From Thermococcus sp. CX2 (GTDB taxonomy: Archaea > Methanobacteriota_B > Thermococci > Thermococcales > Thermococcaceae): 64,000 bases of DNA. Position numbers and translations under genes: made by a program. Location of the stretch: positions 124,001 to 188,000 of the forward strand of contig NZ_SNUQ01000002.1 of the NCBI RefSeq assembly GCF_012027555.1, given 5' to 3'. Numbering within the stretch: position 1 is the stretch's first letter; the number at the start of each line of letters is the position of its first letter. Below are positions 1 to 8,631 of the stretch, in pieces. The notes under the pieces are model-generated. The model saw only the letters and a list, made by a program, of their open reading frames with translations. It was not told the DNA's origin and did no database searches.

Positions 1-1
1 C

Positions 2-163
2 AGGCTTGAGACGATTCCAGGGACTGTTCCAAACCTCATAGAGCCCCCGAGCGGCTGCCGCTTCCATCCCCGTTGCCCAAGGGTCATGGGCGTGTGCAGG
101 CAGAAGGTTCCCGAGCTGAAGGAGATAGAGCCCGGTCACTTCGTTGCCTGCCACCTTTACTGA
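2..163 (+). CDS. Oligopeptide ABC transporter ATP-binding protein, C-terminal end (partial)
   Basis: Only the last 53 codons are in the window, entering at the left edge and ending in TGA at 161-163. The peptide has the oligopeptide/dipeptide transporter C-terminal signature: [12 protein letters not shown] followed by two more cysteines (VCRQKVP and FVACHLY). This is the Fe-S-like cysteine region at the end of DppD/OppD and DppF/OppF ATPases. The next gene starts 9 bases downstream and encodes a second ATPase of the same family, so the pair are the two cytoplasmic nucleotide-binding subunits of a peptide or oligosaccharide importer. The rest of the operon lies left of the window. The substrate cannot be told from this fragment. 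Confidence 0.9.
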   Translation, partial: RLETIPGTVPNLIEPPSGCRFHPRCPRVMGVCRQKVPELKEIEPGHFVACHLY

Positions 164-172
164 GGTGATAGC

Positions 173-1150
173 ATGAGCGAGCCGATACTCAAGGTTGAGA
201 ACCTAAAGAAGTACTTCCCGATCAGGGGTCTCTTCAGGACGATCGGCTACGTCAAGGCGGTCGATGGGGTAAGCTTCGAGATAAACCGCGGCGAGACCTT
301 CGGCCTCGTTGGCGAAAGCGGCTGCGGCAAGACCACGACCGGAAGGACGATACTCCGCCTGATAGAGCCCACGGACGGAAAGATAATCTTCCAGGGCAAG
401 GACGTCACCCACCTGAAGGGCGAGGAGATGAAGTGGTTCAGGAGAAAAGCCCAGATAATGTTCCAGGACCCGTACTCGTCGCTCAACCCCAGGCAGACGG
501 TCTTTGAAATCATCATGGAACCCGTCCGCTTCCACGGCATCCAGGTGAACGACCCGGAGGAGTTCGTGGTGGGGCTCCTCGAGAGCGTCGGCCTCAACGA
601 GATGCACCTCTACCGCTACCCCCATGAGTTTTCGGGCGGCCAGAGGCAGCGCATAGCCCTCGCGAGGCTCCTGGCGCTTAAACCAGAGTTCATAGTCCTC
701 GACGAGCCAACTTCAGCTCTGGACGTCTCCGTCCAAGCAAACATCCTCAACACGCTGAAGGACCTCCAGAGGGAGCACGGCTTTACATACCTCTTCATCA
801 GCCACGACCTCGGCGTTGTGAAGTACATGAGCCACAGGATGGGCGTGATGTACCTTGGCAAGCTCGTTGAGGTCGGCCCCGCTGAGAGGATATTCGAGAA
901 CCCGCTGCACCCGTACACGAAGTTCCTCCTCTCAGCCATACCTGTTCCGGACCCAGACCTCGCCAGGGAACTCAAGGAGAAGCGCATGAAGGTCGAAGGC
1001 GAGCCGCCGAGCCCGATAAACCCGCCCGCCGGCTGTCGCTTCCACCCGCGCTGTCCCTTCGCGGAGGAGAGGTGCAGGAAGGAGAAACCTCCGCTCATCG
1101 AGGTCGAGAAGGACCACTACGTCGCCTGCTGGCTCTACGCCAAGTTTTAG
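173..1150 (+). CDS. Oligopeptide/dipeptide ABC transporter ATP-binding protein (DppF/OppF-like)
   Basis: Cytoplasmic ATPase of a peptide-type ABC importer, 325 residues, a normal length for the family. Walker A is GESGCGKTT (about residue 47), the signature motif is [17 protein letters not shown] (about 154), and Walker B is [14 protein letters not shown] (about 173). The C-terminal oligo_HPY region has [10 protein letters not shown] and further cysteines near residues 303 and 320. It begins 9 bases after the partial ATPase gene, with GAGGTGATAGC ahead of the ATG, so the two are co-transcribed and probably form the heterodimeric motor. Related Thermococcales systems import peptides or oligosaccharides; the ligand is decided by a binding protein outside this window. 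Confidence 0.93.
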   Translation: MSEPILKVENLKKYFPIRGLFRTIGYVKAVDGVSFEINRGETFGLVGESGCGKTTTGRTILRLIEPTDGKIIFQGKDVTHLKGEEMKWFRRKAQIMFQDPYSSLNPRQTVFEIIMEPVRFHGIQVNDPEEFVVGLLESVGLNEMHLYRYPHEFSGGQRQRIALARLLALKPEFIVLDEPTSALDVSVQANILNTLKDLQREHGFTYLFISHDLGVVKYMSHRMGVMYLGKLVEVGPAERIFENPLHPYTKFLLSAIPVPDPDLARELKEKRMKVEGEPPSPINPPAGCRFHPRCPFAEERCRKEKPPLIEVEKDHYVACWLYAKF

Positions 1151-1716
1151 GCCTTTTCTTCCTTCTCCCATTTCAGCCACGCGAGCGCCATTCCAGCCCC
1201 GGGGTCTATTTTGAACAGCTCTCTGTAAACGGGGTCGCCCACTTCGCTCCCGTTTATCTCAACCTCCAGGAAAGCGTAGCCGTAGGGCCTCACAAAGGTC
1301 CGTTCGAGGTCCTTCGGCTTCTTCGCCCCGAGCACCTTCTGCAGTATCGCCAGCGCCAAAAGAGCCTCGCGGTTCTCCTTTGCTAGCTCTTCGTCCCTGT
1401 CAATGTGCCTCTGGTGCCCCGTAGGGATGCCGATGATGCGCCACACGTTCCAGCGCCTCATGTGGTCAGTTCGCTTCCTGAACCCCTCTCCACTCAGCTC
1501 GTAGAGGGCCAGGAAAAGCTCCCTCAAGTAGTTCTCCAAGCCGTCATCGTCAAGCAGAAGAACCGGTGGCCTGTCCATTGTCCACTCAAGGTCATCGGCC
1601 TTCCTTATCAGAGTCGCCCGCCTCTCGAGCTTCGCAACCCTGAGCGAGAAGTATGCATCGACGCCGTATTTCCCCGTCTTCGTCTCGAACAGGACGTAGG
1701 GAATCCTCACCCTCAT
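1147..1716 (-). CDS. Conserved hypothetical protein
   Basis: I do not recognise a family. The frame is open from 1749, but the ATG at 1716 (MRVRIPYVLF) has GGGGGAG just before it, and the earlier ATG lies inside a likely TATA box shared with the divergent helicase promoter, so 1716 is chosen. The 189-residue protein is soluble and charged, with no signal or membrane segment. It has a DDDG stretch near residue 56, a conserved-looking GHQRHIDRDEELAKEN segment near 100, and an acidic/lysine tail. It overlaps the end of the upstream ATPase gene by 4 bases, convergently. Divergent placement from hel308 suggests shared control but does not reveal a function. Confidence 0.7.
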   Translation of the reverse strand: MRVRIPYVLFETKTGKYGVDAYFSLRVAKLERRATLIRKADDLEWTMDRPPVLLLDDDGLENYLRELFLALYELSGEGFRKRTDHMRRWNVWRIIGIPTGHQRHIDRDEELAKENREALLALAILQKVLGAKKPKDLERTFVRPYGYAFLEVEINGSEVGDPVYRELFKIDPGAGMALAWLKWEKEEKA

Positions 1717-1744
1717 GCTCTCCCCCACAACCTTAGGGGGGATA

Positions 1745-1756
1745 AGCATATAAAAC
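1745..1756. promoter_or_regulatory. Divergent TATA region between the hypothetical gene and hel308
   Basis: The A/T run AAGCATATAAAA sits about 40 bases before the hel308 ATG at 1788 and about 30 bases before the reverse-strand ATG at 1716. A TATA box here would put the helicase transcription start near 1775-1780, downstream of the in-frame ATG at 1767. This supports the later start for hel308. Confidence 0.5.
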
Positions 1757-1787
1757 CGCCGGCGGAATGAAACCGGACGTGAGGGTT

Positions 1788-3971
1788 ATGAGAATTGAGG
1801 AGCTTCCCGTTGATGAGCGAGTTAAAAGGATCATCCGGGAGAGAGGCATAGAGGAGCTCTATCCCCCTCAGGCCAAAGCTTTGAAGAGCGGGGTGCTTGA
1901 GGGGAAGAACCTAGTCCTTGCCATCCCTACGGCCAGCGGGAAAACCCTCGTTTCTGAGATAGTGATGGTCAACAAACTCCTGCGTGAGGGCGGAAAAGCG
2001 ATCTATCTCGTCCCTCTTAAGGCCCTCGCCGAGGAGAAGTACCGCGAGTTCAAAGCCTGGGAAGTGCTGGGACTGCGCGTCGCGGTGACGACGGGGGATT
2101 ATGACTCCACTGATGAGTGGCTCGGAAAGTACGACATAATAGTCGCCACCGCCGAGAAGTTCGACTCCCTCCTGAGGCATGGTTCAAGCTGGATTAGGGA
2201 CGTCAAGCTCGTAGTCGCGGACGAAGTCCACCTCATAGGCTCCTACGATAGAGGAGCAACGCTGGAGATGATTCTCAGCCATATGCTCGATAAGGCTCAA
2301 ATCCTAGCCCTGAGCGCCACCGTTGGAAACGCAGAAGAGTTGGCAGAGTGGCTCAACGCTGAGCTCGTTGTGAGCGACTGGCGTCCGGTGGAGCTGAGAA
2401 AGGGAGTCTTCTCCCACGGCCAGCTCTTCTGGGAGGACGGTAAAATAGACCGGTATCCTTCGAGCTGGGATTCCCTTGTGGTTGATGCAATAAAAAAGGG
2501 CAAGCAAGCACTCGTCTTTGTGAACACGAGACGCTCGGCTGAAAAGGAGGCAGTTAGCCTTGCCTCCAAGGTTTACAGACTCCTCACGAAGCCCGAGCAG
2601 AGAAAGCTGGAGGAGCTGGCGGAGTCGCTGGAGAGTAACCCCACCAACGACAGGCTGAGGGAAGCACTGAAGAAGGGTGTGGCTTTCCACCATGCTGGGC
2701 TGGGGAGGAGCGAGAGGACGGTGATAGAAGATGCCTTCAGGGAAGGCCTGATTAAGGTAATAACAGCGACTCCGACGCTTTCTGCTGGAATAAACCTCCC
2801 CGCGTTTCGCGTCATAATACGGGACACCAAGCGCTACTCCAACTTCGGCTGGGTGGACATACCTGTCTTAGAGGTTCAGCAGATGATGGGGCGCGCTGGA
2901 AGGCCCAAGTACGACAAGCGCGGAGAGGCCATAATAGTGGCCAAGACCGAGGATCCAAAGAAGCTGATGGAGCGCTACGTCTTTGGAAAGCCGGAAAAGC
3001 TCTTCTCAATGCTATCTAACGAATCGGCCTTCAGGGGACAGATTCTGGCCCTAATCACCAACTTCGGCATCGGAAACTTCCGCGAGCTGATAGAGTTCCT
3101 TGAGAGGACATTCTACTTCCACCAGAGGAGCGACACCTCTCAGCTGGAGTGGAAGGCGAAGGAGATAGTCTACTTCCTCATCGAGAACGAGTTCATAGAC
3201 CTTGACCTTAACGACCATTTCATGCCCCTGCCATTCGGCAGAAGAACGTCGCAGCTCTACATAGACCCGCTCACGGCCAAGAAGTTCCGCGATGCGTTCC
3301 CAAAGCTGGAGAAGAATCCAAATCCCTTTGGAATCTTCCAGTTGATAGCCTCCACACCAGACATGGGCACGCTGAACGCGCGCAGGAAGGAGATGGAGGA
3401 CTATCTCGACCTGGCATACGAGATGGAAGAGAAGCTCTACGTCAACATCCCCTACTGGGAGGACTACGCCTTCCAGAGCTTCATCAACGAGGTAAAAACG
3501 GCAAAAATCCTCCTCGACTGGATAAACGAAGTGCCCGAGACGAGGATATACGACACCTACAACATAGACCCCGGCGACCTCTACAGAATCCTCGAGCTTG
3601 CTGACTGGCTGATGTATTCACTCATCGAGCTCTACAAGCTCTTCGAGCCGAAGGAGGAGGTTTTAGCTTACCTCAGGAATCTCCACCTCCGCCTGAGGCA
3701 CGGTGTTAGGGAAGAGCTCCTCGAGCTCGTCAGGCTACCCAACATCGGCAGGAAGAGGGCGAGGGCGCTCTATAACGCGGGCTTCAGGACGCAGGAGGAC
3801 ATAATCAGGGCCAAGGTGAGCGAGCTCCTCGCGGTCGAGGGGATAGGTATGAAGGTCATCGAAGGGCTGTTCAGGCACTTCGGCGTTGAGCTTCCAGGGG
3901 CATCAAAGAAAGGAACAGACGAGAGAAACCCCAAAAAGCGCAGGGGAACGCTCGACGACTTCCTTAGATAA
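1788..3971 (+). CDS. hel308: ATP-dependent DNA helicase Hel308 (Hjm)
   Basis: Superfamily 2 helicase that unwinds forked and Holliday-like DNA in the 3'-5' direction during replication-fork repair. Motifs: Q-like PPQAKAL, Walker A IPTASGKTLV (about residue 52), DEVH box VADEVHLIGSY (about 145), SATVGNAEE (III), TATPTLSAGINLPA (V) and QQMMGRAGRPKYD (VI). The C-terminal ratchet and helix-hairpin-helix region (LPNIGRKRARALYNAG) is present. The tail ends GTLDDFLR, resembling a PCNA-interacting peptide. Open from 1767, but the second ATG at 1788 follows GTGAGGGTT and matches the usual MRIEEL start of the family, giving 727 residues. Confidence 0.95.
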   Translation: MRIEELPVDERVKRIIRERGIEELYPPQAKALKSGVLEGKNLVLAIPTASGKTLVSEIVMVNKLLREGGKAIYLVPLKALAEEKYREFKAWEVLGLRVAVTTGDYDSTDEWLGKYDIIVATAEKFDSLLRHGSSWIRDVKLVVADEVHLIGSYDRGATLEMILSHMLDKAQILALSATVGNAEELAEWLNAELVVSDWRPVELRKGVFSHGQLFWEDGKIDRYPSSWDSLVVDAIKKGKQALVFVNTRRSAEKEAVSLASKVYRLLTKPEQRKLEELAESLESNPTNDRLREALKKGVAFHHAGLGRSERTVIEDAFREGLIKVITATPTLSAGINLPAFRVIIRDTKRYSNFGWVDIPVLEVQQMMGRAGRPKYDKRGEAIIVAKTEDPKKLMERYVFGKPEKLFSMLSNESAFRGQILALITNFGIGNFRELIEFLERTFYFHQRSDTSQLEWKAKEIVYFLIENEFIDLDLNDHFMPLPFGRRTSQLYIDPLTAKKFRDAFPKLEKNPNPFGIFQLIASTPDMGTLNARRKEMEDYLDLAYEMEEKLYVNIPYWEDYAFQSFINEVKTAKILLDWINEVPETRIYDTYNIDPGDLYRILELADWLMYSLIELYKLFEPKEEVLAYLRNLHLRLRHGVREELLELVRLPNIGRKRARALYNAGFRTQEDIIRAKVSELLAVEGIGMKVIEGLFRHFGVELPGASKKGTDERNPKKRRGTLDDFLR

Positions 3972-4046
3972 TTACATCGTCCCCAACCTTCACTGGGAGG
4001 AAAAAGCAGTGACATCAAAGACGATACCATAATCTATTCCAGAACT

Positions 4047-4080
4047 GACCTCCTTCCCGCCCTGAAGAGCGAGGCTTGAA
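4047..4080 (-). repeat. Solitary IS200/IS605-type end-like sequence
   Basis: Read on the minus strand this stretch is AAGCCTCGCTCTTCAGGGCG followed by GGAAGGAGGTC. It closely resembles the sequence beyond the tnpB gene at 24846-24870 and another solitary copy at 12394-12420. No transposase gene is beside it, so it is best read as a relic end of a lost element or a non-autonomous copy. It lies in the spacer between hel308 and the UPF0200 gene, just upstream of that gene's TATA box. Confidence 0.45.
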
Positions 4081-4107
4081 AAAGAGAAAAGTCACTGAAC
4101 GTGGATT

Positions 4108-4119
4108 AAATTTTTAAAC
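4108..4119 (+). promoter_or_regulatory. Promoter TATA box of the UPF0200 gene
   Basis: AAATTTTTAAAC lies about 32 bases before the ATG at 4148, putting transcription start near 4138-4142 and giving a very short leader. This is the usual Thermococcales arrangement. Confidence 0.5.
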
Positions 4120-4147
4120 TCCCATCTTTTACGTTGGCGTGGGCACT

Positions 4148-4705
4148 ATGATAATCATCGTAACTGGAATGCCGGGTTCTGGAAAGAGCAAAATCGTCTG
4201 GGAGTTCGCCAGGAGAGGAATCCCTCACGTTTCTATGGGAGACGTCGTAAGGGAAGAGGCGGAGCGCAGGGGAATCCCCAAGACCAAGGAGGGCATGGCG
4301 AAGGTTAGCATCCGCCTGAGGCAGGAGCTCGGACAGAATGCAGTAGCAAAACTCACTGTTCCGAAGGTAAGGGAGCTCCTTGAGAAGCACCGGGTGGTAA
4401 TCATCGACGGCGTCCGCTCGCTCGACGAGATAGGAACCTTTAGGAGCGCCTTTCCCGATGAGGAGATCGTTATCGTTGCCGTCCACACCCCGCCGAAGCA
4501 GCGCTTCGAGAGGCTCAGAGAGAGGGGAAGGAGCGACGACCCGCAGAGCTGGGAGGACTTCGAGGAGCGCGATTGGAAGGAGCTCAAGTTCGGCATAGGC
4601 AACGTCATAGCGATGGCCGACTACATGATAGTCAACGACGGACCGAAGGAAGAATATGAGAAAAAGGTCAAGGAGCTCGTGGAGAGGATTTTAGCCGAGC
4701 ATTGA
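4148..4705 (+). CDS. UPF0200 P-loop protein, nucleotide/dephospho-CoA kinase-like
   Basis: A 185-residue P-loop NTPase of the UPF0200 family. Walker A is GMPGSGKSK at residues 7-15. An internal VVIIDGVRSLDE segment (about 80) looks like Walker B, and a lid-like stretch HTPPKQRFERLRERGRSDD (about 115) is rich in arginines. The fold is that of nucleoside monophosphate or dephospho-CoA kinases, but the substrate is not established. GTG at 4139 is also in frame; the ATG at 4148 (MIIIVTGMPG) matches family N-termini as I recall them. The 3' end overlaps the convergent ZIP transporter gene by 15 bases. Confidence 0.85.
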   Translation: MIIIVTGMPGSGKSKIVWEFARRGIPHVSMGDVVREEAERRGIPKTKEGMAKVSIRLRQELGQNAVAKLTVPKVRELLEKHRVVIIDGVRSLDEIGTFRSAFPDEEIVIVAVHTPPKQRFERLRERGRSDDPQSWEDFEERDWKELKFGIGNVIAMADYMIVNDGPKEEYEKKVKELVERILAEH

Positions 4706-5500
4706 GTCAAGGAACAGCATCACGTAGAAGCCCACAAAGAAACCAAGGGTTACGAGTATGTCGTTCTCTTCTCTTTTGTATATCTCGGGAATCATCTCCT
4801 TGACAGTAACGTAGAGCATCGCCCCTCCCGCGAGTCCGAGACCGTAGGGTAGAGACCACTCGAAGGCCGTGAAGAAGACCGCCCCAATGATGACCATCGC
4901 CATCTCGGCCAGTCCGCTGAGGATGCCTATGAGGATTGGCTGGAGGCGCTTCTTCTGGATGACCGCGAGGGGAAGGGAAACCACAGTCCCCTCCGGGAAG
5001 TCCTGGATGCCTATCGCTATGGCCGTCACGAGGCCAACCTCAAGGTTGTAGATGAGAGAAGTGCCGATAGCCAAGCCCTCGGGAAGGTTGTGGATTACGA
5101 GTGCGAAGACGAGGAGCCAGGCCTTTCTGAGCTTGTTCTCCAAATCGCTGGGCCCCTCATAGCCCTTAACCATGTGCTCGTGGGGAATGATGCGGTCTAT
5201 CAGGAAGACCAGCAGCACACCGAGGGCTATACCAATCCCGGCAGGGGCAAAGCTACCCGTGCTATCTATCGCCGGGAGGATTAAGCTCGTAAAGCTAGCC
5301 ACTATCATGACGCCGGCGGCGAAGCTGAGGCTGAAGTCCACGCCCCTCTCGGGTATGTTCTTGGCGAAGATGGCAACCATTGCGCCGAGAGAAGTCATCA
5401 CGGCCACGAACAGGCCCGCGTAGAAAGATACCCAGAGAATGCTACCCCCAGAGATTCCAAGCAGCCACTCGGCCAGGTTCGTGATGGAGTTCTCTAACAC
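4691..5500 (-). CDS. ZIP-family divalent metal transporter (ZupT-like)
   Basis: Polytopic membrane protein of 269 residues with about eight hydrophobic helices. Helix IV carries HNLPEGLAIGTS (about residue 137) and helix V carries IQDFPEGTVV (about 166), the paired metal-site motifs of ZIP transporters. The second His of the classical HxxPEG pair is replaced by Gln-Asp, as in several GufA-type members. Expected to move zinc or iron into the cytoplasm. The start codon is GTG, preceded by GGTGACC. The gene is monocistronic and convergent with the UPF0200 gene. The metal specificity is not shown by the sequence. Confidence 0.9.
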   Translation of the reverse strand: MLENSITNLAEWLLGISGGSILWVSFYAGLFVAVMTSLGAMVAIFAKNIPERGVDFSLSFAAGVMIVASFTSLILPAIDSTGSFAPAGIGIALGVLLVFLIDRIIPHEHMVKGYEGPSDLENKLRKAWLLVFALVIHNLPEGLAIGTSLIYNLEVGLVTAIAIGIQDFPEGTVVSLPLAVIQKKRLQPILIGILSGLAEMAMVIIGAVFFTAFEWSLPYGLGLAGGAMLYVTVKEMIPEIYKREENDILVTLGFFVGFYVMLFLDSMLG

Positions 5501-5570
5501 AGTTAGGTCACCCTAATTAATTCGTGGGTTGGTTTTATAAGCTTTGGGTAGAGCCAATAGCGGTGGGAAC

Positions 5571-5978
5571 ATGTTTGAGGAAGTCGAAGTTGAGGCTTAC
5601 GTTTATCCAACTGAGGATATCGAGAAGGTCAAAAAGGCCATGCTGAACCTCGTTCCAGAACTGGAGTTCGAGGCCTTCGATAGGGGCGACTACATCATTC
5701 TGACGGGCAGAACCAAGAGCAAGAAAGCCCTCCAGAGGCTTTACGAGCTCTTCCGCGGGCAGGCCATACTCGACACGGCGCGCTCTTTCCTTGAGGAGGG
5801 CTACTTTGGTGAGGAGATCATAATAAAGGTCAACAAGCAGGCGGCATACGCCGGGAAGGTGAACTTCAACGAGGAATCTCCCCTCGGCCCGATAACGATA
5901 ATCATCCGCACGAAGGATCCCCACAGGCTGATGAAGTGGCTCGCCCCGAGGACGAAGGACGGAGTACCGATAGAATAA
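5571..5978 (+). CDS. UPF0201 RNA-binding-domain protein
   Basis: A 135-residue soluble protein of the archaeal UPF0201 family, whose fold resembles ribosomal protein L5/RNA-binding domains. The function is not established. Start at [13 protein letters not shown] was chosen because GGTGGGA lies just before it and a TATA box (TTTTATAAG, 5531-5540) stands about 35 bases upstream; the frame is open for nine more codons. Visible features are [19 protein letters not shown] near residue 60 and the C-terminal [20 protein letters not shown]. It is divergent from the ZIP gene and convergent with the ABC permease gene 13 bases away. Confidence 0.85.
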   Translation: MFEEVEVEAYVYPTEDIEKVKKAMLNLVPELEFEAFDRGDYIILTGRTKSKKALQRLYELFRGQAILDTARSFLEEGYFGEEIIIKVNKQAAYAGKVNFNEESPLGPITIIIRTKDPHRLMKWLAPRTKDGVPIE

Positions 5979-5990
5979 AAAAGAAATAGT

Positions 5991-7268
5991 TCACTCTCTT
6001 TTCTTCCTCCCCCAGCTTATCTTCGCCGTCAGAACCTTCTCGGTTGAGAATATCCAGGCAGTAACGTAGAGCGTCAGCCCGGCCATAAGGGCGAGGTAGG
6101 CCACGCTGGGTAGCACGGGGGCGTAATCCCCAAGGAGTATGTGGCGGTAGTCCACTATGGGGTGCGTGAAGGGAATCGCCAGCAGGAGGTATTTGACGGC
6201 CACGGGCAGATCGTTGATGCCCGTGTACATCAGGAGGAAGGCCGGGAAGGCCAGTGGCATTATGACGGCGCTTACAACGGTGGTGGCGCTCTGGACGTCT
6301 TCGGCAAAGATAGCCAGTATCATCGCCAGGCTGAGGGCAAATATTATGGTCAGGAAGACCACAAGGGAGAATAGGAGCATGCCCGTCGGAGTAACCTGGA
6401 GTCCGATGTCTTCAAGGGTTATGCCAACAGCGCCCAGTCCAAAGGAGCCGAGGTAGCTGCGCATTCCAATCATATAGGCTAAAGCCGCGACTAGGCCCAT
6501 CACGGCGGTACCGAATATCTTCGCGCCGACTATCTTCGTCCTCGCCACCGGAAGCGTCAGGAGGGTCTCAAGGGTCTTGTTCTCCTTTTCAGCCGCCATC
6601 GCCCCTGCGGCCATCTGGGAGGTTATCATGACCATGAGGAAGACTATCATCGGTATCGAGAACGCCTGAGAGGCTATGACGTTGGAAACCAGACTTGGAG
6701 AGACGTCAACGACCTTGCCGTTGATTACCGACCTGCTCTCCGTCTCTATCGGCTGGAGGATGGCATCGGGATTCTGGGCACCGAGCTGTTCTACCTTTAT
6801 CTTGGCTATCTCGTCTCCGAGAAGCCCTATAACCGCGTTTATCCTGCCCTCGCTGACGCTTTCCTTTATTCCTGCACCTATGGACGTAAATATCCCGTAA
6901 ACCTGCACAGTAGCCTTCTCGTTGCCTTCCAGTTTAGCCGAGAAGTCCGGAGGAATTACAACCAAAACGTTCTGCTTCTCCACAACAGCCTTCCTGAGAG
7001 CCTCGTCGAGCGAGGTGGCGTTAATAACGGTAACGGTCACGTTTGGGGTAACCTCAAGGGCCTTTATGAGGACCTCCCCGTACTTCCCCTCATCGAAGTT
7101 CACTATGGCGACCTTAGTCTCGCCCTGGGCCTGCTCTATGCCGACGTTTATCACCTTACCCATGATGGGAAACAGGATGAGGGGAATCACCACGAGGCCA
7201 AAGAGAAGCTTCCTGTCCCTGAAGAGGTTCTTAAGCTCCTTCTTTGCCATCACCCAGAAGTCACTCAT
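5991..7268 (-). CDS. ABC-2 type transporter permease (NatB-like)
   Basis: Membrane subunit of an ABC exporter, 425 residues. One transmembrane segment near residues 18-38 (LLFGLVVIPLILFPIMG) is followed by a large extracellular domain of about 180 residues. Five or six more helices follow from about residue 205, including the SQMAAGAMAAEKENKTLETL turn that marks this permease family (coupling region before ARTKIVGAKIFGTA). It overlaps the upstream ATPase gene by 4 bases (ATGA), so the two are translated together. The substrate could be sodium, a drug or a peptide; the sequence does not decide it. Confidence 0.88.
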   Translation of the reverse strand: MSDFWVMAKKELKNLFRDRKLLFGLVVIPLILFPIMGKVINVGIEQAQGETKVAIVNFDEGKYGEVLIKALEVTPNVTVTVINATSLDEALRKAVVEKQNVLVVIPPDFSAKLEGNEKATVQVYGIFTSIGAGIKESVSEGRINAVIGLLGDEIAKIKVEQLGAQNPDAILQPIETESRSVINGKVVDVSPSLVSNVIASQAFSIPMIVFLMVMITSQMAAGAMAAEKENKTLETLLTLPVARTKIVGAKIFGTAVMGLVAALAYMIGMRSYLGSFGLGAVGITLEDIGLQVTPTGMLLFSLVVFLTIIFALSLAMILAIFAEDVQSATTVVSAVIMPLAFPAFLLMYTGINDLPVAVKYLLLAIPFTHPIVDYRHILLGDYAPVLPSVAYLALMAGLTLYVTAWIFSTEKVLTAKISWGRKKRE

Positions 7269-8023
7269 GAGCCCTCACCCCCGACGGGCTCGTTGATTTC
7301 AGCACCGACAGCCCTCATGAAGACCTCCTCAAGGTTTTTAGCGCCGTACTTATCCTTCAGCTCTGCTGGAGTGCCCATTTCAACTATCCTGCCCTGGTTG
7401 ATGAGCGCCACTCGGTCGCAGAGGTACTCGACCTCCAGCATGTTGTGGCTCGATATGAGGAAGGTAACGCCCTCGTTCCTCGCGAAATCCCTTATGGTCT
7501 TCCGTATGGTGTAAGCATTGACTATGTCCAGCCCGCTCGCGGGCTCGTCTAGGATGGCCAGCTTCGGCTTCACCATCAGGGCCCTCGCGAGGAGGAGCTT
7601 CCTCGTCATGCCCTTGGAGTAAGTGGAGACCTTATCGTGGAGCCTCTCGCCGAGGTCTGAAATCTTGACACCGAGCTCAAGCATTTCCTCCACCTTTCTT
7701 CCACCCTTCGCGTATAGCCTCGCCATGAATTCGAGGTACTCGATGCCAGTGAGGTTTTTGTAAGCCCCTGCCTCCTCCGGCAGGTAGCTTATCAGCTCCC
7801 TCACCTTCGGGGCATCTTTGACAACATCGTAACCAGCTATGATCGCCTTCCCAGCGGTTGGCTTCAATAAGGTGGCGAGTATTTTCAGCGTAGTGCTCTT
7901 ACCTGCGCCGTTTGGCCCTATCAGACCAAATATCTCACCCTCTTTAACCTCAAAGCTTATCCCCTTTAGGGCTTTAACCTTCCCATAGTCTTTTTCGAGG
8001 TTTTCAACTTTTATGACCGCCAT
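7265..8023 (-). CDS. ABC transporter ATP-binding protein (NatA-like)
   Basis: Cytoplasmic ATPase of 252 residues. Walker A is GPNGAGKSTT (about residue 37), the signature is STYSKGMTRKLLLARAL (about 136), Walker B is LAILDEPASGLD (about 155), and the switch His is in LISSHNMLEVE. It pairs with the permease encoded directly downstream. The gene overlaps the small membrane protein gene upstream by 13 bases, so the chain XRE regulator - small membrane protein - ATPase - permease is one operon. Drug/sodium/lantibiotic-type exporters share this design. Confidence 0.92.
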   Translation of the reverse strand: MAVIKVENLEKDYGKVKALKGISFEVKEGEIFGLIGPNGAGKSTTLKILATLLKPTAGKAIIAGYDVVKDAPKVRELISYLPEEAGAYKNLTGIEYLEFMARLYAKGGRKVEEMLELGVKISDLGERLHDKVSTYSKGMTRKLLLARALMVKPKLAILDEPASGLDIVNAYTIRKTIRDFARNEGVTFLISSHNMLEVEYLCDRVALINQGRIVEMGTPAELKDKYGAKNLEEVFMRAVGAEINEPVGGEGS

Positions 8024-8187
8024 TTAGCAACCCTCCTGTCGTATTCAAGGAGTATCACTCCAAACGTTGCAAACAGTGCTCCAACGATGATCATGGGGTT
8101 GAAATGCATGTAACTCCCTGAAAATGCAAAAAGAAGTCCAATGAAGACCGACCACCACGCTCTTTCCCTATATTTGCCCCGGAACAT
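8011..8187 (-). CDS. Small membrane protein of the XRE-ABC operon
   Basis: A 58-residue protein with two hydrophobic helices (WSVFIGLLFAFSGSYMHF and MIIVGALFATFGVILLEY) and basic ends. The reading frame is open further upstream, but GGTGGTGGG stands directly before the ATG at 8187, which is chosen. It lies between the XRE regulator (10-base gap) and the ATPase (13-base overlap). Two-helix proteins of this kind accompany many XRE-regulated exporter operons. It may be an accessory subunit, but no function is shown. Confidence 0.75.
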   Translation of the reverse strand: MFRGKYRERAWWSVFIGLLFAFSGSYMHFNPMIIVGALFATFGVILLEYDRRVAKWRS

Positions 8188-8197
8188 CCCACCACCC

Positions 8198-8395
8198 CTA
8201 ATCACCTTCATACACAAATATATCCTCAATCTTAACGCCAAAAAAGCGCGCTATCCTGAAGGCTAGCTTAAGGGAGGGGTCGTATTTCCCCCTTTCAATA
8301 GCTATTATCGTCTGCCTCGTGACGCCTAAGGCTTTAGCGAGTTCCTCCTGGGTTAAGCCTCCGGCTTCCCTAAGCTCGCGGAGGCGGTTTTTCAC
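8198..8395 (-). CDS. XRE/Cro-family transcriptional regulator
   Basis: A 65-residue protein that is almost entirely one helix-turn-helix domain: [20 protein letters not shown] then [19 protein letters not shown], ending [15 protein letters not shown]. This compact YozG/HTH-3 type usually represses its own operon. Start is GTG at 8395 behind GGTGATGTGA. A perfect 7-base-arm inverted repeat lies just downstream of the TATA box (8464-8481), well placed as its operator. It heads the operon with the small membrane protein and ABC exporter. Confidence 0.88.
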   Translation of the reverse strand: MKNRLRELREAGGLTQEELAKALGVTRQTIIAIERGKYDPSLKLAFRIARFFGVKIEDIFVYEGD

Positions 8396-8463
8396 TCACA
8401 TCACCCGCTCGTAGTAGTACCCGAATCCCAGGCGAAGGATTGAAGTAACACGTTCATAACCGG

Positions 8464-8481
8464 TGTAAAGCTTCCTTTACA
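8464..8481 (-). promoter_or_regulatory. Inverted repeat in the XRE-ABC operon promoter, likely operator
   Basis: TGTAAAGCTTCCTTTACA has 7-base perfect arms and a 4-base spacer. On the minus strand the TATA box GATTATAAGG (8483-8492) is directly upstream, so the repeat covers the region between TATA and the transcription start. That is where an archaeal repressor blocks RNA polymerase. The regulator gene begins 68 bases further on. The binding protein is inferred. Confidence 0.55.
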
Positions 8482-8506
8482 TCCTTATAATCCTTGTTCC
8501 CTCAAA

Positions 8507-8516
8507 GTTTTTAAAG
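8507..8516 (+). promoter_or_regulatory. TATA box of the tRNA-Leu gene
   Basis: GTTTTTAAAG is centred about 28 bases before the first base of the tRNA. Confidence 0.6.
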
Positions 8517-8539
8517 AGAGAACGAGAAGGTATCTCCGC

Positions 8540-8627
8540 GCGGGGGTTGCCGAGCCTGGCCAAAGGCGCGGGATTTAGGGTCCCGTCCCGCAGGGGTTCC
8601 GGGGTTCAAATCCCCGCCCCCGCACCA
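8540..8627 (+). tRNA. tRNA-Leu (anticodon TAG)
   Basis: An 88-base class II tRNA with a 7-bp acceptor stem GCGGGGG/CCCCCGC, an anticodon stem CGGGA/TCCCG around the loop TTTAGGG (anticodon TAG, reads CUA), a long variable arm, a T loop GTTCAAATCC, and an encoded CCA. No intron is seen. Confidence 0.95.
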
Positions 8628-8631
8628 TAAG

